Part shown: positions 15,642-23,101 of the stretch, one piece after another
How positions within the stretch are numbered: the stretch's first letter is position 1
How the letters are laid out: each line of letters starts with the position of its first letter
From: Geminicoccaceae bacterium
GTDB taxonomy: Bacteria; Pseudomonadota; Alphaproteobacteria; Geminicoccales; Geminicoccaceae
Direction of reading: 5' to 3'
DNA: 39,259 nucleotides
Assembly (NCBI GenBank): GCA_025054575.1
Contig: JANWZN010000012.1
Location: forward strand, 1 to 39,259
Notes under the pieces: model-generated
Told to the model about the DNA's origin: nothing
The model's input: only the letters and a program-made list of their open reading frames with translations
Databases searched by the model: none
Position numbers and translations under genes: made by a program

Positions 15642-18064
15642 GAGCCCGCCTCCTCCTTCCGCTCGCTCTCGGCCTCTTTGGCCGCAGCGCCGAACGCCTT
15701 GCGCTTCTCGGCCATCGCCACGAGCCGGTCCTCGGCCCTGCGGAACACGGTGCCCTCCGGGAACAGACCGTCGGGCCCGCGCGTGCCGGCCGGCATCCCG
15801 GTCAGGATCTCGATCCCTTGCGCGATCGTGCGCACCGGCCAGATCGTGAACCGTCCCGCCGCCACCGCCTCGCGGACCCGCTCGTGCAGCATCAGATGCC
15901 GCACATTGGCGGCCGGGATCAAGACGCCGTGGCTGCCGTCGAGGCCGCGGGCCGCGCAGAGATCGAAGAAGCCCTCGATCTTCTCGTTGACCCCGCCGAT
16001 CGCCTGGACGTTGCCGTACTGGTCGACCGAGCCCGTGACCGCGAGGCTCTGCCGGATCGGCACCTCCGAAAGCGCCGAAAGGAGTGCATAGAGCTCGGTC
16101 GAGGACGCGCTGTCGCCCTCGATCCCGCCATAAGACTGCTCGAAGACGAGCGTGGCCGAAAGCGAGAGCGGCAGATCGGGGGTGAAGGTGGCGGCCAGGA
16201 AGCCCGAGAGGATGAGCACGCCCTTGGAATGGATCGGGCCGCCGAGCTTGACCTCGCGCTCGATGTCGATCACCTGGCCGCCGCCCATCCGCACCCGGGC
16301 GGTGATCCGCGACGGCCGGCCGAAGGCGAGATCGCCCAGCTGGATCACCGAAAGCCCGTTGACCTGGCCCACGGCCGTCCCGCTCGTGGCGATCTGCACC
16401 ACCCCTTCGGTGATCTGCTCGAGCGCGCGCTCCTTGAGCCGGCCGAGCCGCCGCTCGCGCGCTGCGAGCGCCCGGCGCACAGCCGCCCCGTCGATCACCG
16501 CCGCCGTTCCGGCGCGGAAATCGGCCTCGCGCAAGACGTCGGCCAGATGCTCGAGCTCGGTCGAGAGCTTCTCGCGATCCTCCGCCCGCCGGGCGGCGTG
16601 CTCCAGAAGGCGCGCCACGCCGCAGCGGCGCACGGGCTTGAGCCCCTCCTTGCGGGCGACCGTGGCCACGAGCCGCGCGAACAGCGAGACCTTGGTCCGA
16701 TCGCGCGGCAGCCGCTCGTCGAAATCGGCCGGGATCTTGAACAGCCGGCCGAACTCGGGATCGAGCTCGACCAGGAGGTAGTAGAGGAGCCGCTCGCCCA
16801 AGAGCACGACCTTGATGTCCAGAGGTGCCGGCTCGGGCTCGAGGGTCTGGGTGCCCAGCACACCCAGGGCCTGCAGCGGCGATTCGACCCGGATCTCGCG
16901 GCTCGTCAGCGCGCGCTTCAACGCGTCGTAGGCGAGCGGCCGGGACAAGAGCTTCCTGGCCTCGATCACGAGATAGCCGCCATTGGCGCGGTGCAGGGCG
17001 CCGGCGCGGATCATCAAGAAGTCCGTGAGCAGCGCGCCCATCTCGGCGCGGTGCTCGATCCGGCCCACGAGCCGCTCGAAGGTCGGATCGTCCTCCTGGA
17101 TCACGGGCGCGCAGCGTTGGCCCGTATGATCGACGATCAGGTTGACCCGGTAGCGGCGAAAGAGCGGATGGCCGTCCTCGATCGCGATCGCCGCGGGCCC
17201 GATCTGCTCGGGGAGCTGCAAAAAGGCCTCGACGTGCTCGATCACGTCCTTGCGCGCAGCCTCGAGGTAGGCGAGCACGTCCGGCAGGTCGGCATAGGCC
17301 GGGCGGATCGTATCGAACAGGAAATTGACCGCGAAGGCTGCGGTCTCGTCGTTGAGTGCCTTGATCTTCTCGCGGGTCTCCTTCATCCAGCGCGGCGCAT
17401 TGGCGAGCGCGTCGCGGAGCTTCTTCTGCAGGTTCTCCACCGTCTGCTCGATCTGTCGGCGGATCGAGTCGGGCAGGGCCTGGAAGATCTCGGGCGTGAC
17501 GATCCGCCCGTCGGCCACCGGCGCGAAGGCGAAGCCCATGGGCGAGCGGATCAGGGCCACGCTGTGCCGCTTGGCCTCCTCCTCGACCTCGGCGATCGCC
17601 TTTTCCTGGCGCTCCTTGAGCTCCTCTTCGACGACCTGGCGGCGGGTGCGGTACTCCTCGTTCTCGAAGGCGTTGCGCAAGGCCGGCAACAGATCGGTCA
17701 ACAGCCGCTTGATGTCGGCCTCGAGCCGGGCGCCGCGGCCGGCCGGCAGGCGCAACAGCCGCGGCGTGCGCGGATCCTTGAAGTTCGAGACGTAGCACCA
17801 GTCGCCCGAGGGCGGCTCGCTCTTGGCCCGCTCCTCGAGCAGCTGGCGGACGGTGGTGTGCTTGCCGATCCCCTCGGGCCCGAGGGCATAGACGTTGTAG
17901 CCCGGCCGGCGGGTCGAGAGCGCGAACTGGAGCGCCTCGACCGCCCGCTCCTGGCCGATCGTGTCGAGGAGATCGGGGAGTTCGGCCGTGGTCTCGAAGC
18001 CGAGCTCCTCTTCCGGGCACGACCAGGCGAGCTCGGAAGCGGGCAGCGGATCGGGCAGGGGCAA
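15638..18064 (-). CDS. Lon-related ATP-dependent protease (LonB/COG1067 type)
   Basis: 808 residues. An N-terminal P-loop (GPEGIGKHT at 62-70) sits in an AAA-type region interrupted by a long coiled insert of charged helices (about 150-280), the layout of COG1067 proteins rather than classical LonA; there is no LonA N-terminal substrate domain. The C-terminal Lon protease domain has the Ser-Lys dyad: Ser652 in EGDSASS and Lys695 in GGVNEKIEGFF. Known of the family: ATP-dependent proteolysis, poorly studied in proteobacteria. The start MPLPDPLPAS is close to the family start LPASELAW. Upstream is the racemase-like gene at 45 bases; downstream the unknown protein overlaps by four bases. The C-terminus beyond the protease domain is a charged tail ending KEAESERKEEAGS. 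Confidence 0.9.
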   Translation of the reverse strand: MPLPDPLPASELAWSCPEEELGFETTAELPDLLDTIGQERAVEALQFALSTRRPGYNVYALGPEGIGKHTTVRQLLEERAKSEPPSGDWCYVSNFKDPRTPRLLRLPAGRGARLEADIKRLLTDLLPALRNAFENEEYRTRRQVVEEELKERQEKAIAEVEEEAKRHSVALIRSPMGFAFAPVADGRIVTPEIFQALPDSIRRQIEQTVENLQKKLRDALANAPRWMKETREKIKALNDETAAFAVNFLFDTIRPAYADLPDVLAYLEAARKDVIEHVEAFLQLPEQIGPAAIAIEDGHPLFRRYRVNLIVDHTGQRCAPVIQEDDPTFERLVGRIEHRAEMGALLTDFLMIRAGALHRANGGYLVIEARKLLSRPLAYDALKRALTSREIRVESPLQALGVLGTQTLEPEPAPLDIKVVLLGERLLYYLLVELDPEFGRLFKIPADFDERLPRDRTKVSLFARLVATVARKEGLKPVRRCGVARLLEHAARRAEDREKLSTELEHLADVLREADFRAGTAAVIDGAAVRRALAARERRLGRLKERALEQITEGVVQIATSGTAVGQVNGLSVIQLGDLAFGRPSRITARVRMGGGQVIDIEREVKLGGPIHSKGVLILSGFLAATFTPDLPLSLSATLVFEQSYGGIEGDSASSTELYALLSALSEVPIRQSLAVTGSVDQYGNVQAIGGVNEKIEGFFDLCAARGLDGSHGVLIPAANVRHLMLHERVREAVAAGRFTIWPVRTIAQGIEILTGMPAGTRGPDGLFPEGTVFRRAEDRLVAMAEKRKAFGAAAKEAESERKEEAGS

Positions 18065-18109
18065 GGGGCGTCTCCTCGCGCGGGCGGCTGCGGCGGCGCG
18101 GGCGAGGTA

Positions 18110-18886
18110 TCAGACCGGAAGCGGGCGCGTGAAGAGCCGGCCGAGCCCCTCGAGCCGGTCCTCGATCCCGGCGAGGCGCAGCGCGTGCCAGGCCATGGCG
18201 TGGTTGGAGGACGTGACGGGCTTGCCGAGCCGCCGCTCGATCCGTTCGGCCGCCTCGACCAGGCGCAGGCTCGTGCAGGAGACGAAGACCGCCTCGACCC
18301 GCGGATCGGCCCCGAGCTCGAGCACCGCCGCTTCGATCGAGGCCGGGTCGATCCGCGCCACCTTGGAATCGTCCTCTTCCTCGAAGCTGCCGAAGACCGG
18401 CACCTCGAGGCCGCGCGCCTCGAGATAGCGGCGGACGATGTCGTTGACCGCACGGCCGTAAGGCGTGAGGACCGCGATCCGGCGGGCCGCGAGCGCCCGC
18501 AGGGCCGCGAGCGCCCCGCCGATCGGGGTGGTGACCGGCACCCCCGGCCGCGCCTCGTGGATGCGTGCGGCGATCCGCTCCTCGCCCAAGACCATGGCCG
18601 CGGAGGTGCAGCCGAAGGCCACGACCGAGAGCGGCAGGACCGGCATGATCAGCCGCGTGGCAGCGGCGATGTCGCCCTCCATGGCGGCCAAGGTCTCGGG
18701 GGTGATCCGGACCTCGTTCCACATCCGGCTCTCGTAGAGCGCCACCCCCGGGAGCCGGCCGAAGACGCATCGCCATTCGTGCTCGATGGTCTGGTCGGTG
18801 GCGAGCACGACGAGGCCGATGCGCGCCCGCGCGCCGATGCCCTCGTCCATCCGGAACACGAGCCCGCCGCGATACTCCGTCGCCAT
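18110..18886 (-). CDS. Asp/Glu racemase superfamily protein (maleate isomerase / arylmalonate decarboxylase-like)
   Basis: 258 residues with two pseudo-symmetric halves, each holding one catalytic cysteine: Cys93 in FGCTSAAM and Cys204 in VSCTSLR. That spacing is the rule for this superfamily. The pattern (RIGLVVLATDQTIEHEW, then TPIGGALAALRALAARRIAVLTPY) is closest to maleate cis-trans isomerases and arylmalonate decarboxylases, a group that also includes EutA of ectoine breakdown. Downstream of dadA by 21 bases and ridA beyond, so a role in amino-acid or related dicarboxylate catabolism is reasonable. No ectoine-utilisation genes are present, so EutA is not assigned. The start has a purine-rich AGGAGCG-like sequence upstream. 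Confidence 0.8.
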   Translation of the reverse strand: MATEYRGGLVFRMDEGIGARARIGLVVLATDQTIEHEWRCVFGRLPGVALYESRMWNEVRITPETLAAMEGDIAAATRLIMPVLPLSVVAFGCTSAAMVLGEERIAARIHEARPGVPVTTPIGGALAALRALAARRIAVLTPYGRAVNDIVRRYLEARGLEVPVFGSFEEEDDSKVARIDPASIEAAVLELGADPRVEAVFVSCTSLRLVEAAERIERRLGKPVTSSNHAMAWHALRLAGIEDRLEGLGRLFTRPLPV

Positions 18887-18907
18887 CGCACGCTCCTCCG
18901 CGCGGCC

Positions 18908-20158
18908 TCAGGCGGCCTTGGGCTCGAGGCCGACCGGATCCCATTCCGGCCGCCGCCCGGCCAACAGATCGGCCACGATCCGGGCGGTGCCGCAGGCCCA
19001 GGTCCAGCCCATGTGGCCGTGCCCCGTGTCGACCCAGAGATTGCGCTGCCGGCCGCGGCCGAGGATCGGCAGATTGTTGGGCGTCATCGGCCGCAGCCCC
19101 GCCCAGTATTCCGGCCGGCTCCAGTCGCCCGCTTGCGGGAAGAGCTCGTGCGCGGCCTTGAGCATCGGCGCGAAATCCTCGGGCCGGTGCGACCAGTCCC
19201 ACCCGCCGAGCTCGGCCACCGCGGTCAACCGCACCCGATCGCCGTAATTGGCGAAGGCGAAGAGATTGTCCTCGTCGACCCCGCAGAGGGTGGGCGGGTT
19301 GTTGGAGCCCGCGATCGGCAGCGTCACGGAATAGCCCTTGACCGGCCAGATCGGCAGATCGAGCCCGAGCTTTCGGCCTATGGGCGCGCTGTAGCACCCG
19401 AGCGCCAGAACGAAGGCGTCGGCCGAAAGCTCGCCCTTGTCGGTGATCACGCTTTCGACCCGGTCGCCCGCGATGCGGAAGTCGAGGATCGTCTCGCCGA
19501 ACCGCAGGACGGCCCCCTTCTCGGCGCAACAGCGGGCGAGCGCGCGGGTGAAGAGCCGGGCATCGCCGCTCTCGTCGCCCGGCGCGTAGAGAGCACCGGC
19601 GAAGCGGTCCTTGACCGGCTCGTAGACCGGGTCGAGCGCGGCCGCCTCCTCGGGGCTCACCCGCCGCACCTCGACCCCGGCATCGCGCAGGATCTTGGCC
19701 TTCTCGTCGGCGGCGGCGAGGCCGGCTGCGTCGCGGTAGAGATAGAGTGCTCCTCGAGAGCGCATGCCGCAGTCGATCCCGGTCTCGGCCAGCACGGTGC
19801 GCAGCCGCGCCTGGCTGTAGAGCGAGAGGCCGACCTTGCGCTTGGTGTTGGCAGCGGCCTTCTCGGCCGTGCACTGGAGCGCGAAGCGCACCGCCCAGCG
19901 CCAGAAGGCGGGATCGCTCTGGAAGCGGAAGCGCAGCGCCAGATCGTCGCGGCGCAGGGCCTTCACGAGCGTCTTCAAGGCCTTGGGCGAAGACCAGGCA
20001 TAGGCGTGGCCGGGGGCGATCATCCCGGCATTGGCATAAGACGTCTCGCAAGCCGGCTCGCCGCGGCGATCGACCAGGATCACCTCGTGGCCGTCGCGCA
20101 CGAGCTCCCAGGCGGCGGCCACGCCGACCACGCCCGCACCCAGAACCGCGACCCGCAT
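18908..20158 (-). CDS. dadA: D-amino acid dehydrogenase (FAD-dependent, DadA-type)
   Basis: 416 residues. The FAD-binding dinucleotide motif VLGAGVVGVAAAWEL is at the extreme N-terminus, followed by ETSYANAGMIAPGHAYAWSSP, which is diagnostic of DadA. Later come GLRPMTPNNLPILGR and the C-terminal TGHGHMGWTWACGTA segment closing on the flavin. Known function: oxidative deamination of D-amino acids (classically D-alanine) to 2-oxo acids at the inner membrane face, feeding electrons to quinones. ATG 20158 is chosen because the nucleotide-binding motif must begin within a few residues; upstream in-frame sequence overlaps ridA. With ridA 13 bases upstream it forms a sensible pair, since DadA yields imine intermediates that RidA hydrolyses. 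An alanine racemase (dadX) is not adjacent; the racemase-like gene follows. Confidence 0.92.
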   Translation of the reverse strand: MRVAVLGAGVVGVAAAWELVRDGHEVILVDRRGEPACETSYANAGMIAPGHAYAWSSPKALKTLVKALRRDDLALRFRFQSDPAFWRWAVRFALQCTAEKAAANTKRKVGLSLYSQARLRTVLAETGIDCGMRSRGALYLYRDAAGLAAADEKAKILRDAGVEVRRVSPEEAAALDPVYEPVKDRFAGALYAPGDESGDARLFTRALARCCAEKGAVLRFGETILDFRIAGDRVESVITDKGELSADAFVLALGCYSAPIGRKLGLDLPIWPVKGYSVTLPIAGSNNPPTLCGVDEDNLFAFANYGDRVRLTAVAELGGWDWSHRPEDFAPMLKAAHELFPQAGDWSRPEYWAGLRPMTPNNLPILGRGRQRNLWVDTGHGHMGWTWACGTARIVADLLAGRRPEWDPVGLEPKAA

Positions 20159-20171
20159 CGCGAGGCCGTCC

Positions 20172-20522
20172 TCAGCGGGCGGCCACGACCATGATCTCGA
20201 CGCAATAATCGGGGGTCGCAAGGCGCGCCTCGACGGTCGCCCGGGCCGGGGCGCAGCCCTCCGGGACCCAGGCGTCCCAGACCCGGTTCATCTCGTCGAA
20301 CTGACGCATGTCCGTGACCCAGATGTTGGCCGAGAGGATCTTGCTCTTGTCGGTGCCGGCCTGGGCCAGGAGATGGTCGATCCGGTCGAGCACGTTCTTG
20401 GTCTGCTCGGCCATCGACGCACCGGGCTTGTCGAGGGCCACCTGGCCCGCGAGGAACACGAGATTGCCGAAAGCCACGGCCTGGCTCAGCCGCTTGCCGG
20501 GCTCGATCCGCTCGATGCTCAT
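20172..20522 (-). CDS. RidA family reactive-imine deaminase
   Basis: 116 residues of the YjgF/YER057c/UK114 family. Motifs: FGNLVFLAGQVALD, then EQTKNVLDRIDHLLAQAG, then the C-terminal PARATVEARLATPDYCVEIMVVA with the arginine that in RidA binds the substrate carboxylate. Known function: homotrimeric enzyme that hydrolyses enamine/imine intermediates to 2-oxo acids. ATG 20522 has GGAGGAA eight bases upstream; a longer frame adds ten unsupported residues. It is first in a tight minus-strand set with dadA, matching imine production by the dehydrogenase. It differs from the archetypal RidA at several positions, so a Rid subgroup other than RidA itself is possible. Confidence 0.88.
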   Translation of the reverse strand: MSIERIEPGKRLSQAVAFGNLVFLAGQVALDKPGASMAEQTKNVLDRIDHLLAQAGTDKSKILSANIWVTDMRQFDEMNRVWDAWVPEGCAPARATVEARLATPDYCVEIMVVAAR

Positions 20523-20669
20523 GGGCGTTCCTCCCTCCCGCTTCGCGGCCACCCTAGAGATGCTCGGCGCTGCGGTCGACCCGCGGGCGCGCGCCCGAGC
20601 CGTCCGTTCGATGCAGACCCCCGCGCGGCGGATCGCGTCGAGCGCAGGCCCAGGCGCGCCGGATCGCGG

Positions 20670-21449
20670 TCAGCGCAGATCCTCGAGCGGGATCAACAGG
20701 CCCGAAGCGGCGAAGCCGCCGTCGACGGCGAGCACGTGGCCGGTGACGTAGCCGGCCCCGTCGGAGACCAGGTAGGCGACCGCTTCCGCGATGTCGGTCG
20801 GCTCGCCGTAGCGGCCCATCGGCACTTCCCGCAGCCAGCCCGCGCGCGTGCGCTCCGTGTGCACGGCGCGGACCATGTCGGTCTCGATCGGCCCCGGTGC
20901 CACCGCGTTGACCGTGATCCCGTGCGGCGCCAGCTCCTGGGCCGCGACTTGCGTGAGGTTGATGACCGCCGCCTTCGAGCTGCCGTAGGCGGCGCGTCCG
21001 GTCGAGCCCCGGAGGCCCGCGACCGAAGCGATGTTGACGATCCGCCCGGGCACGTTGTGCTCGACCATCCAGGCCGCGGCCGCCCGGCTCGCGGCGAAGA
21101 GCGCCATGACATTGATCCGATAGATGCGCTCGAAATCGCCGAGCTCGTGCTCGAGGAACGGCTTCTGCGCCGCGATCCCGGCATTGTTGACCAAGATCTC
21201 GAGGCCGCCCATGAGCTCGGCTGCGCGCCGGATCGCGGGCTCGACCGCGGCGAGCTCGGCCATGTCGAGCACCATGGCGCGGGCCTGGGCACCTTGCGCG
21301 CGCAACGCCCCGGCCGCCCCCTCGACCGCATCGCCCGCCCGGTCGATCAAGGTCAGGCTGGCACCCGCACGCGCGAGCCGCTCGGCGATCGCCCGGCCGA
21401 TCCCGGCCGCGGCCCCGGTCACCACGGCCCGTTTGCCCCTGAGCGGCAT
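20670..21449 (-). CDS. SDR-family oxidoreductase
   Basis: Classical short-chain dehydrogenase/reductase, 259 residues. Cofactor motif TGAAAGIG at 11-18, NNAG at 88-91, catalytic Ser142, Tyr155 and Lys159 (YGSSK), and the C-terminal GHVLAVDGGFAASG. Asp36 at the end of strand 2 (LTLIDRAG) suggests NAD preference. ATG 21449 lies inside the end of the upstream alpha/beta hydrolase gene (31-base overlap), so the two are co-translated. Likely substrates are sugars, sugar acids or hydroxy acids, as for the FabG/2-keto-gluconate-type SDRs; sequence alone cannot decide. Downstream, 147 bases separate it from ridA. Confidence 0.88.
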   Translation of the reverse strand: MPLRGKRAVVTGAAAGIGRAIAERLARAGASLTLIDRAGDAVEGAAGALRAQGAQARAMVLDMAELAAVEPAIRRAAELMGGLEILVNNAGIAAQKPFLEHELGDFERIYRINVMALFAASRAAAAWMVEHNVPGRIVNIASVAGLRGSTGRAAYGSSKAAVINLTQVAAQELAPHGITVNAVAPGPIETDMVRAVHTERTRAGWLREVPMGRYGEPTDIAEAVAYLVSDGAGYVTGHVLAVDGGFAASGLLIPLEDLR

Positions 21450-22285
21450 GCCTCTTCCTCCCCGAACGCGCCCGTCCGCAGCTGGTCGAGAAACCCGTCG
21501 ATCGCCGCGAGCGTCGCCGCGCGCGCCCGATGGTGCGGGACGTGGTCCGCGCCCGGCAAGAGCACGCGGCGCACGGGACCCCGCACCCCGCGCGCGATCG
21601 CGTCGACCTGCGCGGGGGTGGCGTATTCGTCGGCCGCGCCCTGGAGCACGAGCAACGGGCAGCGGACGCGGCCGAGCCGGTCCTCGACGTTCCAGGCACG
21701 AAAGCGCGGATCGAGCCAGGTCTCCGCCCAGGCGCGGAACACCGCTTCGGTGCGGGCCCCGTGGAACCGTTCGAGCCGCCGGCGCAGCTCGCCCGCTTCG
21801 AAGGCCTCGACCGCGGCGCGGATGCCCGCGACCGTCGCCTCCTCGACGAAGACGTGGGCGGCGATCGCCACCACCGCCTCGACCCGCTCGGGAAAGGCCG
21901 CGGCCGCCAAGAGCGCGATCGTGCCGCCGTCGCTGTGGCCCAACAGGATCGCCCGGCCGATCCCGGCCGCATCGAGCACGGCCGGCAGCTCCAAAAGCGC
22001 CATGCGGTCGAGATAGTCGAGCGGGCGGGGCAGGGGCTCGGGGTCGGAGCGGCCGTAGCCCCGGCGATCGTAGAGGAAGACCCGCAGGCCGTGGCGGGCC
22101 GCGAGGACCTCCGGCAGGTCCTTCCAGAACCCTGTCGAGCCCAGCCCCTCGTGCAAGAGGACGAGTGCGGTCTCGGCGGGAGCACCCTCGGGCTCGACCC
22201 ACTCGCCGTGGATCGCGGCGCCCGCGGCCTCGAGCCGGACCGGCGTTCGCGGCACAAGAGGGATCGCCGGCTCGGCCTTTGCCAT
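21419..22285 (-). CDS. Alpha/beta hydrolase
   Basis: 288 residues with the canonical fold: oxyanion loop region LVLLHEGLGS, nucleophile elbow GHSDGG with Ser118, acid Asp219 in GAADEYATP, and His248 in GADHVPHH. The HEGLGS loop in place of HGxx is typical of a subgroup of bacterial esterase/lactonase-like hydrolases. No signal peptide, so it should be cytoplasmic. It starts at ATG 22285, divergent from the SDR at 22337, and its 3' end overlaps the minus-strand SDR by 31 bases. A lactone or ester hydrolase paired with SDRs and a sugar kinase is a reasonable pathway guess, but the substrate cannot be named. Confidence 0.87.
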   Translation of the reverse strand: MAKAEPAIPLVPRTPVRLEAAGAAIHGEWVEPEGAPAETALVLLHEGLGSTGFWKDLPEVLAARHGLRVFLYDRRGYGRSDPEPLPRPLDYLDRMALLELPAVLDAAGIGRAILLGHSDGGTIALLAAAAFPERVEAVVAIAAHVFVEEATVAGIRAAVEAFEAGELRRRLERFHGARTEAVFRAWAETWLDPRFRAWNVEDRLGRVRCPLLVLQGAADEYATPAQVDAIARGVRGPVRRVLLPGADHVPHHRARAATLAAIDGFLDQLRTGAFGEEEACRSGANGPW

Positions 22286-22336
22286 GCCCGCTCCATCGTG
22301 TAGCAGCGGCGGAAGCGATGGTCGGGGAGGCGCTTC

Positions 22337-23101
22337 ATGTCCAGCCTGTTCTGGCTCGAGGATCGGATCGCGCTCGTCACGGGTGCCTCGCGCGGGCTGG
22401 GCTTCGCGATGGCGGAAGCGCTCGCCGCCCACGGCGCGCACGTGATCTTGAACGGCCGCAACCCCGAGACGATCGCGGCCGCCACCAAGAAGCTCACCGA
22501 TCTCGGCTATCACGCCGAGCCCTTGGCCTTCGACGTGACCGATGCCGCGGCCACGCTCGATGCGATCGAGAAGATCCGCGAGGTCCACGGCCGGCTCGAC
22601 ATCCTCGTCAACAATGCCGGCATCCAGCACCGGGTGCCGCTCGTCGACTGGACCGACGCCGATTTCGAGCGGCTGTTGCAGAGCCATCTCGTAGCGGCCT
22701 TCCGGCTCGCCCGCGAAGCGGCCAAGCTCATGATCCCGCAAGGCCGCGGCCGGATCATCTCCACGGGCTCGGTGATCGCGATCCTGGCCCGGCCCACGAT
22801 CCACGGCTATGCTGCGGCCAAGACCGGGCTCCATGGCCTCACCCGCTCGATGGCGGCCGAGCTCGGGCCCAAGGGGATCACGGTCAACGCCATCGCGCCC
22901 GGCTATTTCGCGACCGAGATGAACACGGCCCTGATCGCCGACCAGTCGTTCAGCGACTGGGTCAAGAAGCGCACCCCGCTCGGCCGCTGGGCGCAGCCGC
23001 ACGAGATCGGCGGTGCCGTGGTCTTCCTCGCTTCCGACGCGGCCTCCTACGTCAACGGCCACGTGCTCGTGGTCGACGGCGGCCTCTCGGTCACGCTCTG
23101 A
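22337..23101 (+). CDS. SDR-family oxidoreductase (gluconate 5-dehydrogenase-like)
   Basis: 254 residues. TGASRGLG at 15-22, LILNGRN-like strand 2 (VILNGRN) implying NADP acceptance through the arginine, NNAG at 92-95, catalytic Ser145, Tyr158 and Lys162, and the end motif GHVLVVDGGLSVTL. The start MSSLFWLEDRIALVTGASRGLG and the phrase GIQHRVPL resemble gluconate 5-dehydrogenases, which interconvert gluconate and 5-ketogluconate. GGGGAGG lies eight bases before ATG 22337. Its last 11 bases overlap the 3' end of the convergent methyltransferase gene. The next plus-strand gene, the FGGY kinase, is 5.4 kb away beyond the cassette. Confidence 0.88.
   Translation: MSSLFWLEDRIALVTGASRGLGFAMAEALAAHGAHVILNGRNPETIAAATKKLTDLGYHAEPLAFDVTDAAATLDAIEKIREVHGRLDILVNNAGIQHRVPLVDWTDADFERLLQSHLVAAFRLAREAAKLMIPQGRGRIISTGSVIAILARPTIHGYAAAKTGLHGLTRSMAAELGPKGITVNAIAPGYFATEMNTALIADQSFSDWVKKRTPLGRWAQPHEIGGAVVFLASDAASYVNGHVLVVDGGLSVTL

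Noticed and set aside
18110-18886. EutA of ectoine degradation
   Set aside because: The two-cysteine fold fits, but no other ectoine-utilisation genes are present; the broader superfamily name is safer.
14895-20051. Very long open frame (over 1,700 codons) on the minus strand across several genes
   Set aside because: It is the shadow of high-GC coding in another phase: protease, racemase-like, dadA and ridA genes with clear motifs occupy the other frames. Only its last 248 codons are a real gene.
15479-20194. 1,571-codon open frame on the plus strand antisense to the protease and dadA
   Set aside because: The translation is low-complexity (Arg/Gly/Asp/Glu-rich), has no ribosome site, and mirrors real genes on the minus strand.
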